From assembly GCA_033764335.1 (NCBI GenBank), contig JANRJC010000033.1, positions 1 to 64,000 on the forward strand: DNA of 64,000 nucleotides. Direction: 5' to 3'. The notes beneath the pieces are model-generated. The model was not told the origin of the DNA, did not search any database, and was given only the letters and a program-made list of their open reading frames with translations. Source of the stretch: JAGQVA01 sp033764335 (lineage in GTDB: Bacteria > Bacteroidota > Bacteroidia > J057). Both the position numbers and the translations under genes were made by a program. Of this stretch, positions 51,901 to 60,127 are shown one piece after another (within the stretch, counting starts at the first letter, position 1; every line of letters starts with the position of its first letter).

Positions 51901-52588
51901 GGTGATGAAAGAAAAATATCCGCCCGAGATGATGCAGAAATTTCTCAAACACGAACTTGACCGCTACCTCCGCGGGCGAGCCGCCGAAACCAAAAAAGAA
52001 ATGCCCCTCGAACTCGTCGAAGCCCAGGGATATATCCACTACCGCAAGGGTTCGCTCGTCATGTATGCTTTGCAGGACTATATTTCGGAGGACAGCGTAA
52101 ATGCAGCCCTTCACCGTTACGTCAACGACTGGGCATGGCGCGAGGATCGGTATGTAACTTCGGACATATTGCTGGACTATTTCCGGAAGGTCACCCCCGA
52201 CAGCCTGCAATACGTGATTACCGATATGTTTGAGACCATTACGCTGTTTGAAAACCGCACCAAAACAGCGACCTACGAATCCCTCCCCGACGGAAAATAC
52301 AAGGTTTCCCTTGACATCGAAACCATCAAATACCGCGCAGACAGCCTGGGCAACGAAACCGAAATCCCCGTCAATGATCGGATGGACATAGGCGTATTTG
52401 GAAAAACATCTGCCGGAAAAGACACCCTGCTTTACCTGCAAAAACACCGGATTACGGGAAAAGAAAACCACTTCGAGATCGAAGTCGGAGCCAAACCCGA
52501 AAAAGCAGGCATTGACCCGATCAACAAACTGATTGACCGAAATCCGGAGGATAATGTGAAAACCATTGAATTGAAAGAAGTTATGTAG
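48962..52588 (+). CDS. ABC transporter permease fused to an M1-family aminopeptidase domain
   Basis: A 1208-residue membrane protein. The N-terminal about 600 residues form two sets of six or so helices (ABC-2-type permease halves; FLLAFGAIAWENLTVGGGTG, LLALPMGYMIG and LFAIRGTDAILKT are typical loops and helices). From about 640 a soluble, presumably periplasmic domain resembles M1 gluzincins: beta-rich N-domain (ETSLEVDIFPYERDFDVKGFY), then HEMAHQWWGH with H947-E-x-x-H951 and Glu in LSETMSQY 19 residues later. This permease/M1 fusion is a known Bacteroidota architecture; the substrate and whether the peptidase is active are not known. The catalytic residues look intact. Confidence 0.9.
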   Translation: MFTEILRFELFYRFRRPATYIYFGLMFLLAFGAIAWENLTVGGGTGLVKENAPTVLSFGMVILTAIPGFFICSAIMGVPVLRDFEHLTFPMIFTSPIRKSDYLAGRFAGSMITVLFVFLALPMGYMIGTLMPWLDEEKFLPFHLWHFFQPFFLFIIPNVLISGSLFFMGGALSKKLLFVFVQGVGLLTFYMIGTNISQEMDNRVVAALLDPVGINLLSITSQYWTVSEQNTQLYSLSGLVLWNRIIWLAVATIAYTLTYRFFNYKVAGKNRKKAVKTEETLELIPVSRHISLVKPNITEGFSTNLNRVFSLARLYFAEIIYSIPFIAITLMGIILLVINSFEFNTMYGTDVYPTTYSVLELLSEFNLFFVILIVFYTGELIWRERDLKMDQIYDTLPVPNFVGLAAKFLGFMYVSIVLLTLLLITGILIQAGKGYYDFELPVYLSDLYTDKLIFILLFTLLAFFIQVVANQKYLGHSLIILFFMFVFFLFPEMGLEHIMFRFGAMDLGTFSDMNSYGHFVSPFSWISVYWIGFALVLFALSVVFAIRGTDAILKTRVKLASLRFSRPVIVFTTVALLLFTASGCYIYYNTNVLNEYRNSDDDKKMRAGYEKELKKYQDIPQPRIVETSLEVDIFPYERDFDVKGFYILKNKNETPVAKIHIQHSPETGMTIRELTFSRVDSLPAVKTVISESYEKYKYFVYELTPPLAPGDSLRMDFRGEFRTKGFVEGGSNTNVVFNGTFFNNTYFPSLGYDPAFEMEEDKDREDEGLPKKERMRDRNDPIGQKINLVGDDADHIRFEIKMSTSEDQIAIAPGYLQKEWKEGDRRYFHYKMDAPMFNFYSMLSARYEVQREVFELPGVGPVNLEIYYHKGHEYNLNRMMEGMKHSLTYFSEHFSPYQFRQMRILEFPRYATFAQSYANTVPFSEGIGFIMDIKEDDVDMAYYVTAHEMAHQWWGHQVTEAQVKGNAMLSETMSQYSALMVMKEKYPPEMMQKFLKHELDRYLRGRAAETKKEMPLELVEAQGYIHYRKGSLVMYALQDYISEDSVNAALHRYVNDWAWREDRYVTSDILLDYFRKVTPDSLQYVITDMFETITLFENRTKTATYESLPDGKYKVSLDIETIKYRADSLGNETEIPVNDRMDIGVFGKTSAGKDTLLYLQKHRITGKENHFEIEVGAKPEKAGIDPINKLIDRNPEDNVKTIELKEVM

Positions 52589-52609
52589 GAATTATTAAAT
52601 AAGAGCAAT

Positions 52610-52972
52610 ATGGAAAAATCTATTTCAACCCCCCAAATCATTCGCTGGTCGGCGAGAGTATGGGGCATCCTGAGTATCGCCTTTCTACTCTTTATGATCG
52701 GCGGGCATATCTTTGGCGACGAGCCGCAAAACTTCAACAACAACCGGGAGATCGTCAGCCTGATCTTTTTTCCGGGCGGGATACTTGCCGGACTGATTCT
52801 GGCCCTGAAATGGGAAAAAGTCGGAGGACTCATCGCGGGGTTGAGTATGGTCGTCTTTTTTATCATGGCCCCCAATGCCCTGGGCACGGTATGGTTTTGG
52901 GTGATTGTTGCTCCGGCACTGCTGTTTCTGGTCCATGGATTTTACTTTTCACGGCAGGTGAAGGTGGGATAG
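52610..52972 (+). CDS. Small four-helix membrane protein
   Basis: A 120-residue protein with four hydrophobic segments (about 14-32, 47-63, 70-86, 90-110; ARVWGILSIAFLLFMIGGHIF, GGILAGLILALKWEKVGGLIAG). The family (DUF7670-like) has no known function. It follows the permease gene by 21 bp and is likely the third gene of the ABC operon. Convergent with ptuB, 8 bp apart. Confidence 0.7.
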   Translation: MEKSISTPQIIRWSARVWGILSIAFLLFMIGGHIFGDEPQNFNNNREIVSLIFFPGGILAGLILALKWEKVGGLIAGLSMVVFFIMAPNALGTVWFWVIVAPALLFLVHGFYFSRQVKVG

Positions 52973-52980
52973 TGCCGCGT

Positions 52981-53658
52981 TTACAATTGAAAACGCTCCG
53001 CTAGTGTTTTTGCAAAAGCAGAATACATATAGTCTGGTTGGCAGTATTTTCGAAATTCGGTGGCAGCATCTTCATCACCCTCCTTTGCTTTCAAAGCAAT
53101 AAAAGCCATCATGCGGACAGTTTTACTCCTAACCGATACGAGTTCCGGACGGTTTAGCCCGAGTTCTTTTTCTGTAGTTATCGCCTGAATGTTTTTGGGG
53201 GTTACATTAGCCGTTCCCGTTTGGGGATCAAACTCGAAATTAAAAAACTCGTCAGGATTATCAGATACAGGATTAACGAAGGGGCCACCCTCATCATGTT
53301 CCGGAAATTTATCCCCTTTGTAGGCAGTACTATTACAAATGCCACAGGCAAGGAGGAGATTTTCCCATTCAAAACACAATTCAGGGAATTTGGATTTAGG
53401 TCTGAAATGTTCAATATGTCCATAATCTATATGTGAAATACTGCTTTCACAATAGGCACATTTATCTAAAAACATTAACCTTAGCTCCGACTTGATTTTC
53501 TTTTGGTTATATTTTGATTCTGCTGCCTGAACTTTTGTTTTATTCTCCTTAGAAGGGTTTGTGGAATATTTGTCACGAGCATCCATATATGCCTTTTTCC
53601 ATTCGGTCTCTTTATTTGCTAGAATAAGAGGTTTTTGCCTTCGACTTACCTTAATCAT
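52981..53658 (-). CDS. ptuB: HNH endonuclease PtuB-like (Septu defence)
   Basis: A 225-residue HNH nuclease of the TIGR02646/PtuB type: zinc Cys pair C67-x-x-C70 (DKCAYCES), then HIEHFRPKSKFPELCFEWENLLLACGICN, in which H81-x-x-E-H84 holds the catalytic His, N100 the HNH Asn, and C105/C108 the second zinc pair. The stop of ptuA overlaps its start (ATGA on the minus strand). In Septu systems PtuB is the toxic nuclease kept in check by PtuA and released upon phage infection. AT-richer than neighbours, suggesting mobility. No reverse transcriptase or ncRNA is seen beside the pair, so it is not a retron. Confidence 0.85.
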   Translation of the reverse strand: MIKVSRRQKPLILANKETEWKKAYMDARDKYSTNPSKENKTKVQAAESKYNQKKIKSELRLMFLDKCAYCESSISHIDYGHIEHFRPKSKFPELCFEWENLLLACGICNSTAYKGDKFPEHDEGGPFVNPVSDNPDEFFNFEFDPQTGTANVTPKNIQAITTEKELGLNRPELVSVRSKTVRMMAFIALKAKEGDEDAATEFRKYCQPDYMYSAFAKTLAERFQL

Positions 53659-54980
53659 TTCCAGTTTTCCTTAATGAAAGTCTCCATACTTTTTTCCATT
53701 TCGGATTCCGCCACTCCATAGCCCAAAGCCCCTTCTACAAATGGCAGCGTAAGTTGTATTTCTTGTTTCTCCTTGTCCGTCAATTTAGATTTTCTTTTAA
53801 GAGAATAATATCGGTCAATTTTTGCCTGTGTTTCAGGAGAAAATGCTGAAACCAGGCCAAAGGCATCACTTTTAAGAATTTTATCCACACTCATAAGATG
53901 AATGTTTTTGATTGATTCAACCTCTATCTGATTTCCCTCTCTGTAAAAGCGATAGGTAACGGCATCTTCTCCGGCACTGGCTGCCACCAACGGGCTATGC
54001 GTAGCCATTATAAACTGCAAACAAGGAAAAGTTTGCCGCAACAGTCCTGCAATATTCCGCTGCCAGGTAGGGTGAAGATGAATATCAAGTTCATCTATTA
54101 GTACTACCCCCTCTTCTTCCAAAGGATTACTGCTGTCGGGAAAGGCTTCAATGAGTCGCCATACCAAATCCCCTGCCATCGCCATAATACTCCGAAATCC
54201 ATCTGAAAGCGCAATGGTACTAACTTTGGTATTTCCCGTTATAAACCATATCCGACCGTTGCTGTCAATGCTGTCAAACCGGTTGCCCTCCGGTAATAAC
54301 TTATTAATTGCTTCTATTCCCCACGCTTGCTGCCGGGTTGCTAACTCATCCTTGCCATCTGATTTTGAAATCTTATAATCTAGATACACTAGCCAAGTTT
54401 CAAAGGCTTCCAGTGCTTCTTCCTCTCTAAACTGACTGTAAAAATTGGTGTAACGAAGCGGCTGTTGTAAGGAGGGAACCAGAATACGATTATTGCGGGT
54501 AAGTCTGCGGAATGCTCCATATCCGGCACCAAACCAACCTTTGCCCTTGGGCAGCAAAGCATTCTCTCTGAGCCAGGGGATAATTTTACTGTTAGTATCT
54601 TCGGTGATTACTGGTTCGGTAAATACCTTATTGTTAATAGTCAATCTTTCTTCACCTGTGATATAGAAAGTATATTGAAATACTTTTCGCTCTTTAAGTT
54701 CTCCTCTATAAACGCCGGGATCGTTGGTACCTTGATGCAACCGAGTTGTCATTTTGCCGGGTCGGTTTTCTTGCTTTAGCCAGCCAAGGGGTTTAATCAA
54801 CTGAGTCGCCCCTTCAGGTCCTGCGAGAAGTAAAGCAAGTGTTTGTAACACTGTGCTTTTACCCGTGCCGTTTTCGCCCAGAAAAGTTACCCAGGGGTAG
54901 GCGGTTTTTGAGCTTCCCAACCTGATAGTTTGTTTTTCAAAACATTTGATATTATCCAGAGTAAGCTCTTCTATCCACAT
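53655..54980 (-). CDS. ptuA: AAA/ABC-type ATPase PtuA-like (Septu defence)
   Basis: A 441-residue SMC-like ATPase from the ATG at 54980 (MWIEELTLDNIKCFE). Walker A GENGTGKST (35-43), a signature-like LSDGFRSIMAMAGD (259-), Walker B VVLIDELDIHLHP (292-304), and H-loop THS (327-329). The C-terminal about 80 residues (FGLVSAFSPETQAKIDRYYSLKRKS) are PtuA-like. The ATGA overlap with ptuB and the gene order ptuA-ptuB match type I Septu. The frame is open to 55055 upstream but that stretch is not conserved. Upstream, AAAGTTAG (54999-55006) and CTAACTTT (55031-55038) form a possible operator. Confidence 0.82.
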   Translation of the reverse strand: MWIEELTLDNIKCFEKQTIRLGSSKTAYPWVTFLGENGTGKSTVLQTLALLLAGPEGATQLIKPLGWLKQENRPGKMTTRLHQGTNDPGVYRGELKERKVFQYTFYITGEERLTINNKVFTEPVITEDTNSKIIPWLRENALLPKGKGWFGAGYGAFRRLTRNNRILVPSLQQPLRYTNFYSQFREEEALEAFETWLVYLDYKISKSDGKDELATRQQAWGIEAINKLLPEGNRFDSIDSNGRIWFITGNTKVSTIALSDGFRSIMAMAGDLVWRLIEAFPDSSNPLEEEGVVLIDELDIHLHPTWQRNIAGLLRQTFPCLQFIMATHSPLVAASAGEDAVTYRFYREGNQIEVESIKNIHLMSVDKILKSDAFGLVSAFSPETQAKIDRYYSLKRKSKLTDKEKQEIQLTLPFVEGALGYGVAESEMEKSMETFIKENWK

Positions 54981-55114
54981 ATTTTGTTTTTTATTTTTAA
55001 AGTTAGTAACTCTTTCTGATGTTTCCTTCCCTAACTTTGAAAGAAATAACCCCACTCCATGAATGTACCCGAACCAACACGTTCATTTGTCCATAGATAC
55101 TGAAACCGTAACAT

Positions 55115-55714
55115 ATGAGTAAATGGTTAAATAAAATCACGCTTTCCGGAAATTTTGTTCACCTGGAACCACTGGAAACGGAGCATATCGCAGGCCTCAT
55201 TGAAGCAGCAAAAGACGGAAACCTCTGGGAATTGTGGTACACTTCCGTACCCGATGCGGCCAATACGGAAAGTTATGTTTTGAAGGCCCTGAAGGAATAT
55301 GAAAATGAAAAATCACTCCCCTTTGCCGTAATAGAAAAAAATACGGGGAAAGTCATCGGTTCTACCCGGTATATGAATGTGGATGCAGCTACCAAAAGGC
55401 TCGAAATCGGCAGCACCTGGTACGCCCAATCTTACCAGAAAACCGGGGTAAACAAAGAATGTAAATACCTGCTCCTGCAACATGCTTTTGAAACGCTGGA
55501 ATGTATTGCCGTTGAATTCAGAACCCATTGGCACAATACGCCTTCGCGAAATGCCATCGCTTCGCTCGGCGCAAAACAAGATGGCGTGCTGCGAAATCAT
55601 CTGATTGACAGCAGGGGCAACTATAGGGATACCGTTGTTTTTTCGATATTAAACAGCGAATGGAATACGGTAAAAACCTCGCTGGCATTTAAACTGAGTA
55701 AACATTCCTATTAA
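55115..55714 (+). CDS. GNAT-family N-acetyltransferase (RimJ/RimL-like)
   Basis: A 199-residue GNAT acetyltransferase. Characteristic pieces: VHLEPLETEHIAGLIEAAKD, FAVIEKNTGKVIGSTRYMNV (beta4), LEIGSTWYAQSYQKTGVNKECKYLLLQHAFE (motif A, Q/KTGVN in place of R/QxxGxG/A as in RimJ/RimL-type enzymes), HNTPSRNAIASLGAKQDGVLRNH (motif B). Transfers acetyl from acetyl-CoA to an amine; the target is unknown. Confidence 0.88.
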   Translation: MSKWLNKITLSGNFVHLEPLETEHIAGLIEAAKDGNLWELWYTSVPDAANTESYVLKALKEYENEKSLPFAVIEKNTGKVIGSTRYMNVDAATKRLEIGSTWYAQSYQKTGVNKECKYLLLQHAFETLECIAVEFRTHWHNTPSRNAIASLGAKQDGVLRNHLIDSRGNYRDTVVFSILNSEWNTVKTSLAFKLSKHSY

Positions 55715-55760
55715 AAGTGATTTATTGCGATGATTTTTCCTCCTTTATTTATGGATACGC

Positions 55761-56552
55761 ATGGCACCAAGACCCCCTGAAATACGAACAGTAAATGTCA
55801 CCCGGTATGTAACGCCGCTCCGGGAAGGAGGATCACTGCCAGCGATTGTCGAAGCGGATGACGATTTCCTTTATGTGATGAAATTTCGGGGAGCGGGACA
55901 GGGAAAAAAAGCACTGGTGGCGGAACTCATCGGCGGCGAACTCGCCCGCGCTTTGGGTTTGAAAGTACCCGAACTGGTCTTTATGAACCTGGATGTTTCA
56001 TTCAGCACCGCCGAACCCGACGAAGAAATCCAAGATCTGCTGAAGTTCAGCACGGGCCTCAACCTTGGCTTGCATTACCTCTCCGGTGCAATTACCTACG
56101 ACCCGCTCGTATCCGTAGCCGATGCGCTTACCGCTTCAAAAGTAGTTCTCCTTGACAGCCTCATTACCAATGTGGATCGCACCTGGCGCAATACCAATAT
56201 GCTCAACTGGAACAAAGAATTATGGCTCATTGATCACGGTGCCAGCCTTTATTTTCACCATACCTGGGAAAAATGGCCGGAGTACGCACAAAAACCCTTT
56301 CCCGCCATCAAAGACCATGTGCTGATGATACGGGCCACCATGCTGGAAGAGGCTAAAGAAGAAATCAAACGTTTGATCACGAAAGAAACCCTCCGAGGCA
56401 TCGTTGATGTCGTGCCTGACGAATGGCTGGAAGAAGACGGCTATTCTCCTCAGGATCGAAAAGAAGTCTATGTAGCGTTTTTAACCACAAAACTTAGTAA
56501 TATTGACCGATTAACCCGTGAGGCCGCCGATGTCCGAAAAACAGGTTTTTGA
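55761..56552 (+). CDS. HipA-like kinase (HipA_C/DUF-type, stand-alone catalytic lobe)
   Basis: A 263-residue protein with the HipA-type kinase core and no N-terminal HipA_N subdomain. K41 (FLYVMKFRG) is the ATP lysine, D139 (ITNVDRTWRNTNML) the catalytic Asp with N144/N146, and D158 (LWLIDHG) the metal Asp. HipA is a Ser/Thr kinase that phosphorylates GltX to stop translation, but this short, divergent form pairs with DUF3037 and its target is unknown. It overlaps the DUF3037 gene by 23 nt. No HipB-type HTH antitoxin is next to it. Confidence 0.8.
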   Translation: MAPRPPEIRTVNVTRYVTPLREGGSLPAIVEADDDFLYVMKFRGAGQGKKALVAELIGGELARALGLKVPELVFMNLDVSFSTAEPDEEIQDLLKFSTGLNLGLHYLSGAITYDPLVSVADALTASKVVLLDSLITNVDRTWRNTNMLNWNKELWLIDHGASLYFHHTWEKWPEYAQKPFPAIKDHVLMIRATMLEEAKEEIKRLITKETLRGIVDVVPDEWLEEDGYSPQDRKEVYVAFLTTKLSNIDRLTREAADVRKTGF

Positions 56553-56913
56553 ATATGCCTTTATTCGCCTCGTACCGAAAGTCGAGCGCGAAGAATTTCT
56601 TAATGTCGGGGTGATTCTCTTCTGTAAAAGAAAAAAATACCTCCGGGTCAAATATCATCTCAACCCGGAGAAAACCGCTGCGTTTGCCCCTTTGCTCGAT
56701 CGCGAAGAAATTGAGGAATACCTTAAAACCTGGGAACTTATCTCCTCCGGCGACCCCGAGGGAGGGCCTGTCGCTCAACTGGATCAGGCCAGCCGGTTTC
56801 GCTGGCTCACGGCGGTGCGCAGCACGGTCATTCAAAGCTCCAAAGTCCATCCGGGACTCTGCGATAATCCGGAAAAACTCATGGAGGATTTATTTGTCAA
56901 ATACGTACTTTGA
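56530..56913 (+). CDS. DUF3037 protein, partner of the HipA-like kinase
   Basis: A 127-residue soluble protein: FEYAFIRLVPKVEREEFLNVGVILFCKRKKYLRVKY is the DUF3037 signature, followed by LDREEIEEYLKTWELI and a C-terminal RSTVIQSSKVHPGLCDNPEKLMEDLF. The two genes overlap by 23 nt and travel together in many genomes. A role as antitoxin or adaptor of the kinase is plausible but unproven. ATG at 56530 chosen over GTG at 56518. Confidence 0.82.
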   Translation: MSEKQVFEYAFIRLVPKVEREEFLNVGVILFCKRKKYLRVKYHLNPEKTAAFAPLLDREEIEEYLKTWELISSGDPEGGPVAQLDQASRFRWLTAVRSTVIQSSKVHPGLCDNPEKLMEDLFVKYVL

Positions 56914-56996
56914 AGGAAAAATATACCTTCCGATTAGTTGGGGATTTCGTTCCATAATTCTCCCGAAATACCGAAATTGGAGAAGAATCTGAATCC

Positions 56997-59900
56997 ATGC
57001 GCGTGTTTATACTGGTTGTGTACTGGGGGATCGTGGCAGGAAGGACCTTGCTTTGTGGACAGGTACTATTCCTGCCTGCCAAGCATTTTTCGGTCGAGGA
57101 CGGTTTGCCCGACGCCAAAATCCGTTGTCTTCTACAGGACAGCCGGGGGTTTTTGTGGATCGGTACCGAAAATGGCCTTAGTTGTTTTGACGGGCGTATG
57201 TTCCGCAATTATTTTTCCGGGGAAGGATTAGATCCGATTTCCGGCAATTATATTACCGCACTTGCCGAAGACCGGGAAGGGGTACTTTGGATTGCTACCC
57301 TCGACGGAGGGCTTACTCGTCTGGACTTCCGCCGGGCCGAAGGCGAACGCACCCGAGTGTTTTACCACCACCCGGGAGATGTTTCTACCCTGCCCGTCAA
57401 TCGCCTCCGCAGCCTCATTGACTTTGATGAGGACTATCTGCTCCTCAGCGGAGAGTTGGCTCCGGTAGTTTTTCTTCACAAAAAAACTTTTCAGTTTTCT
57501 TCCTGGAAAGGCAAATTCCCCCTTCACCCTTCCCATGCTGCGCCCAGCCATGTACCGGGACCGGGATGGATTCACTTTATGAAAAAAATTGCGCCTGACC
57601 GGATTCTGGTTTCTTTTCTCAACAATCACCAAACTTTCCTTTTTGATCCCGGTACAGGGGAGCAGGTTTCGGGGTTGGCTCAAGCTCCGGTTTATCCCGG
57701 TGATCAGACTTATGTCTGTATGGCTTTGGACGAAACCTACGCCTATGCCGGAGGCTGGCAAATGGGCATTACCCGCTGGAAAAAAGATGGAGACGGTACA
57801 ATCGGAAAAATCCCGCTTCCCGATGAAGTGGAAAGTCTTATCGCTCTTCCTGACGGAAGAATCCTAGCCGGGGGCCACAGCCAGGGGCTTTTTGAATACC
57901 AGCCTTTGACCGGAAAACTTTCTGCAATAAAATTGTTTCAACAAGGAGGAAAAACACTTCCACTGGAGCGGGTTTTGGCCATTTTTACCGACAAAGAGCA
58001 GAAAATCTGGCTGGGAACCAATACCGGTTTGTTTTGCTTTTCCCCCAAATCCGACCACACAACTACGGGATTACTCCTGCCTGCCGAAAACAGTAAGCTG
58101 ATCTTTGGGGCAGGGGTATCGCCCGATGGGCAACCCGTCATTTTTTCTTCCCGAGGAATCTATGAGCAGGAAAAAGAAAATGGAGATTTTACGCTTAATT
58201 CCTTTACCTGGAATAATCAATTGCTTCAGATAACCGCACTGACCTATACGCCTTCTTTTGGATGGCTGATGGGAACCGAAAGCGGGCTATTTTTTTATGA
58301 TCCGAAAAAAAAACATATCCGACCTTTTCCCCCGCTACGACACTATGATGCACGGTTTGGTACCGAACCTTATCCTTTTAATTTTTTGCAAATTCGGGAT
58401 ATTTATGAAGATACGATTGGCGGAAAACCGGTGATTGTCACGGGAGCTTTGGGGTACGGGGCAATAGTCATTGACCCACATTCTGCGATTATTCAGATGT
58501 ATTATCAGCCCTCCGGATGTGATACCTGTCTTCAGAACAGCCTGGTGCGAAAAATAATCCGAGACGAAGAAGGCGGATACTGGGTCGCGACCTCACGCGG
58601 GCTTTACCACTGGTTATTTGACCAAACGTTTGGCGGAGGAAAATTTATTCCTTATCACCATTTCCCTAACCAAAAACAGGGATTGTCCTCCGACGACATT
58701 TTGGATATCGCATTTGACGAAACCCATACGCTATGGGTAGCTACCCGCAATGGGCTTAATCAAATCACCGAAGAAGGGGTTCATAGCTATAAATTTCCCG
58801 TTCCCAGAGGAAATGTATTATTATCGGTTTTGCCGGTCAATGTTTGTGAAATCCTTGTATCTTCGGTGGCGGGTATGGCCATTTTTGATAAAACACTTGG
58901 CCGTTTTTCGGCAGTTGTTACGGATAATGCGCCCTGGATGGCCGGAAGGGCTTTAGACGATCACACCGTTCTTATCGCCGGTCAAAATTATTGGAAGGTA
59001 TTAAACCTGGAAGAGTTAAACCATATCCATGAACCCCCGATCCCCTATCTGGCAGAGTTTTCGGTAAATGGCCATCCTCAATCCCTCCTTCAACCGCTCT
59101 CCATAGGATACCGGGACTACTTTTCTGCCCGAATAAGCGCACTGCAACTGCACGATGGAGCAAATTTCGATCTTCAATACCGATTAGGTGGAGACGAACA
59201 AATATGGCAGACACTTTCACGAGAAGGCGAAATTCTGATCTCCCGCCTGCGTCCGGGAGACCATCAGTTGGAAGTAAGAGTTGCAGCCAAAAACGGAGAA
59301 ACTTTTCAGGAAAAAGTTTTGTTGGAACTTACCGTTCGCCCCCCTTTCTGGTTTTCCCTGCCTTTTATTGTGAGCATGGTTTTACTCCTATCCGGGAGTA
59401 TGTTTGCCTTTTATCGTTATCGTTTATATCAACACCAAAAACAGCAGGCTATCCGCATGGATATTGCCAGCGATCTTCACGACGAAGTGGGCTCCGCCCT
59501 CGGCAGCATCGCTATGGGCAGTGAACTTGCCGGAAAGTTTCTCGACGACCATCCCGAAAAGTCGCGCCTCGTGCTCGAAAATATTCGCAGTATCACCGGG
59601 AAAACCCTTCAAAACATGGGCGACATTATCTGGGCGATAAATCCTAAATACGATCAGGGGGAAAAAATCACCGCAAGAATGCGGCAGGTAGGAAATGACC
59701 TGCTGGTTTCCGGCGGTATTTCAGTGGAATATCTGTTTGATCCGGAGATGGAACAGCTTCGCCTTTCCATGCCCGTACGCAAAAATTTTATGCTCATCTA
59801 CAAAGAAGTTTTGCACAATATCCTCAAACATGCAGCCGCAACCGAGGTAAAAATCAAACTTCATCTTTTGCACAAACAGCTTGTCCTCGAAATCCGTGAC

Positions 59901-60059
59901 AATGGAAAAGGTTTTATCCCCGGAGCTTACCCCGGCAACGGCCTCGGAAATATGCAGCGGAGAGCCGATATGATCGGCGCAAAATTCCAACTAACCACCG
60001 CGCCGGGCGCAGGGGTTGAAATCTCCCTCCGGGCGGCTATCGCTCGAATCCGCGAATAA
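56997..60059 (+). CDS. Hybrid-type sensor: propeller sensor histidine kinase (GHKL, HisKA_3)
   Basis: A 1020-residue sensor kinase. Signal peptide (about 1-22), then about 15 two-component-regulator propeller repeats (e.g. PDAKIRCLLQDSRGFLWIGTENGLSCFDG near 35-65, LAEDREGVLWIATLDGGL near 85-103, LWVATRNGLNQI) making paired periplasmic beta-propellers, a Y_Y_Y domain (about 700-785), one membrane helix (about 790-808, IVSMVLLLSGSMFAFYRY), and a HisKA_3 kinase: H828 in ASDLHDEVGSALGSIAM, N-box ILKHAAATEVKI, G boxes DNGKGF and GNGLGNM. No receiver domain and no response-regulator gene follow. In Bacteroidota such kinases often sense polysaccharide products. Confidence 0.9.
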   Translation: MRVFILVVYWGIVAGRTLLCGQVLFLPAKHFSVEDGLPDAKIRCLLQDSRGFLWIGTENGLSCFDGRMFRNYFSGEGLDPISGNYITALAEDREGVLWIATLDGGLTRLDFRRAEGERTRVFYHHPGDVSTLPVNRLRSLIDFDEDYLLLSGELAPVVFLHKKTFQFSSWKGKFPLHPSHAAPSHVPGPGWIHFMKKIAPDRILVSFLNNHQTFLFDPGTGEQVSGLAQAPVYPGDQTYVCMALDETYAYAGGWQMGITRWKKDGDGTIGKIPLPDEVESLIALPDGRILAGGHSQGLFEYQPLTGKLSAIKLFQQGGKTLPLERVLAIFTDKEQKIWLGTNTGLFCFSPKSDHTTTGLLLPAENSKLIFGAGVSPDGQPVIFSSRGIYEQEKENGDFTLNSFTWNNQLLQITALTYTPSFGWLMGTESGLFFYDPKKKHIRPFPPLRHYDARFGTEPYPFNFLQIRDIYEDTIGGKPVIVTGALGYGAIVIDPHSAIIQMYYQPSGCDTCLQNSLVRKIIRDEEGGYWVATSRGLYHWLFDQTFGGGKFIPYHHFPNQKQGLSSDDILDIAFDETHTLWVATRNGLNQITEEGVHSYKFPVPRGNVLLSVLPVNVCEILVSSVAGMAIFDKTLGRFSAVVTDNAPWMAGRALDDHTVLIAGQNYWKVLNLEELNHIHEPPIPYLAEFSVNGHPQSLLQPLSIGYRDYFSARISALQLHDGANFDLQYRLGGDEQIWQTLSREGEILISRLRPGDHQLEVRVAAKNGETFQEKVLLELTVRPPFWFSLPFIVSMVLLLSGSMFAFYRYRLYQHQKQQAIRMDIASDLHDEVGSALGSIAMGSELAGKFLDDHPEKSRLVLENIRSITGKTLQNMGDIIWAINPKYDQGEKITARMRQVGNDLLVSGGISVEYLFDPEMEQLRLSMPVRKNFMLIYKEVLHNILKHAAATEVKIKLHLLHKQLVLEIRDNGKGFIPGAYPGNGLGNMQRRADMIGAKFQLTTAPGAGVEISLRAAIARIRE

Positions 60060-60127
60060 TTCTCCCCCTGTCTTTTAGCTTTTGTGTACACCGAAAAAAT
60101 GGTAAATTCGCCCAAAACCACCCTATA

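Noticed and set aside
52981..54980. PtuAB as part of a retron
   Set aside because: No reverse transcriptase gene and no candidate msr/msd lie on either side; neighbours are a membrane protein and a GNAT.
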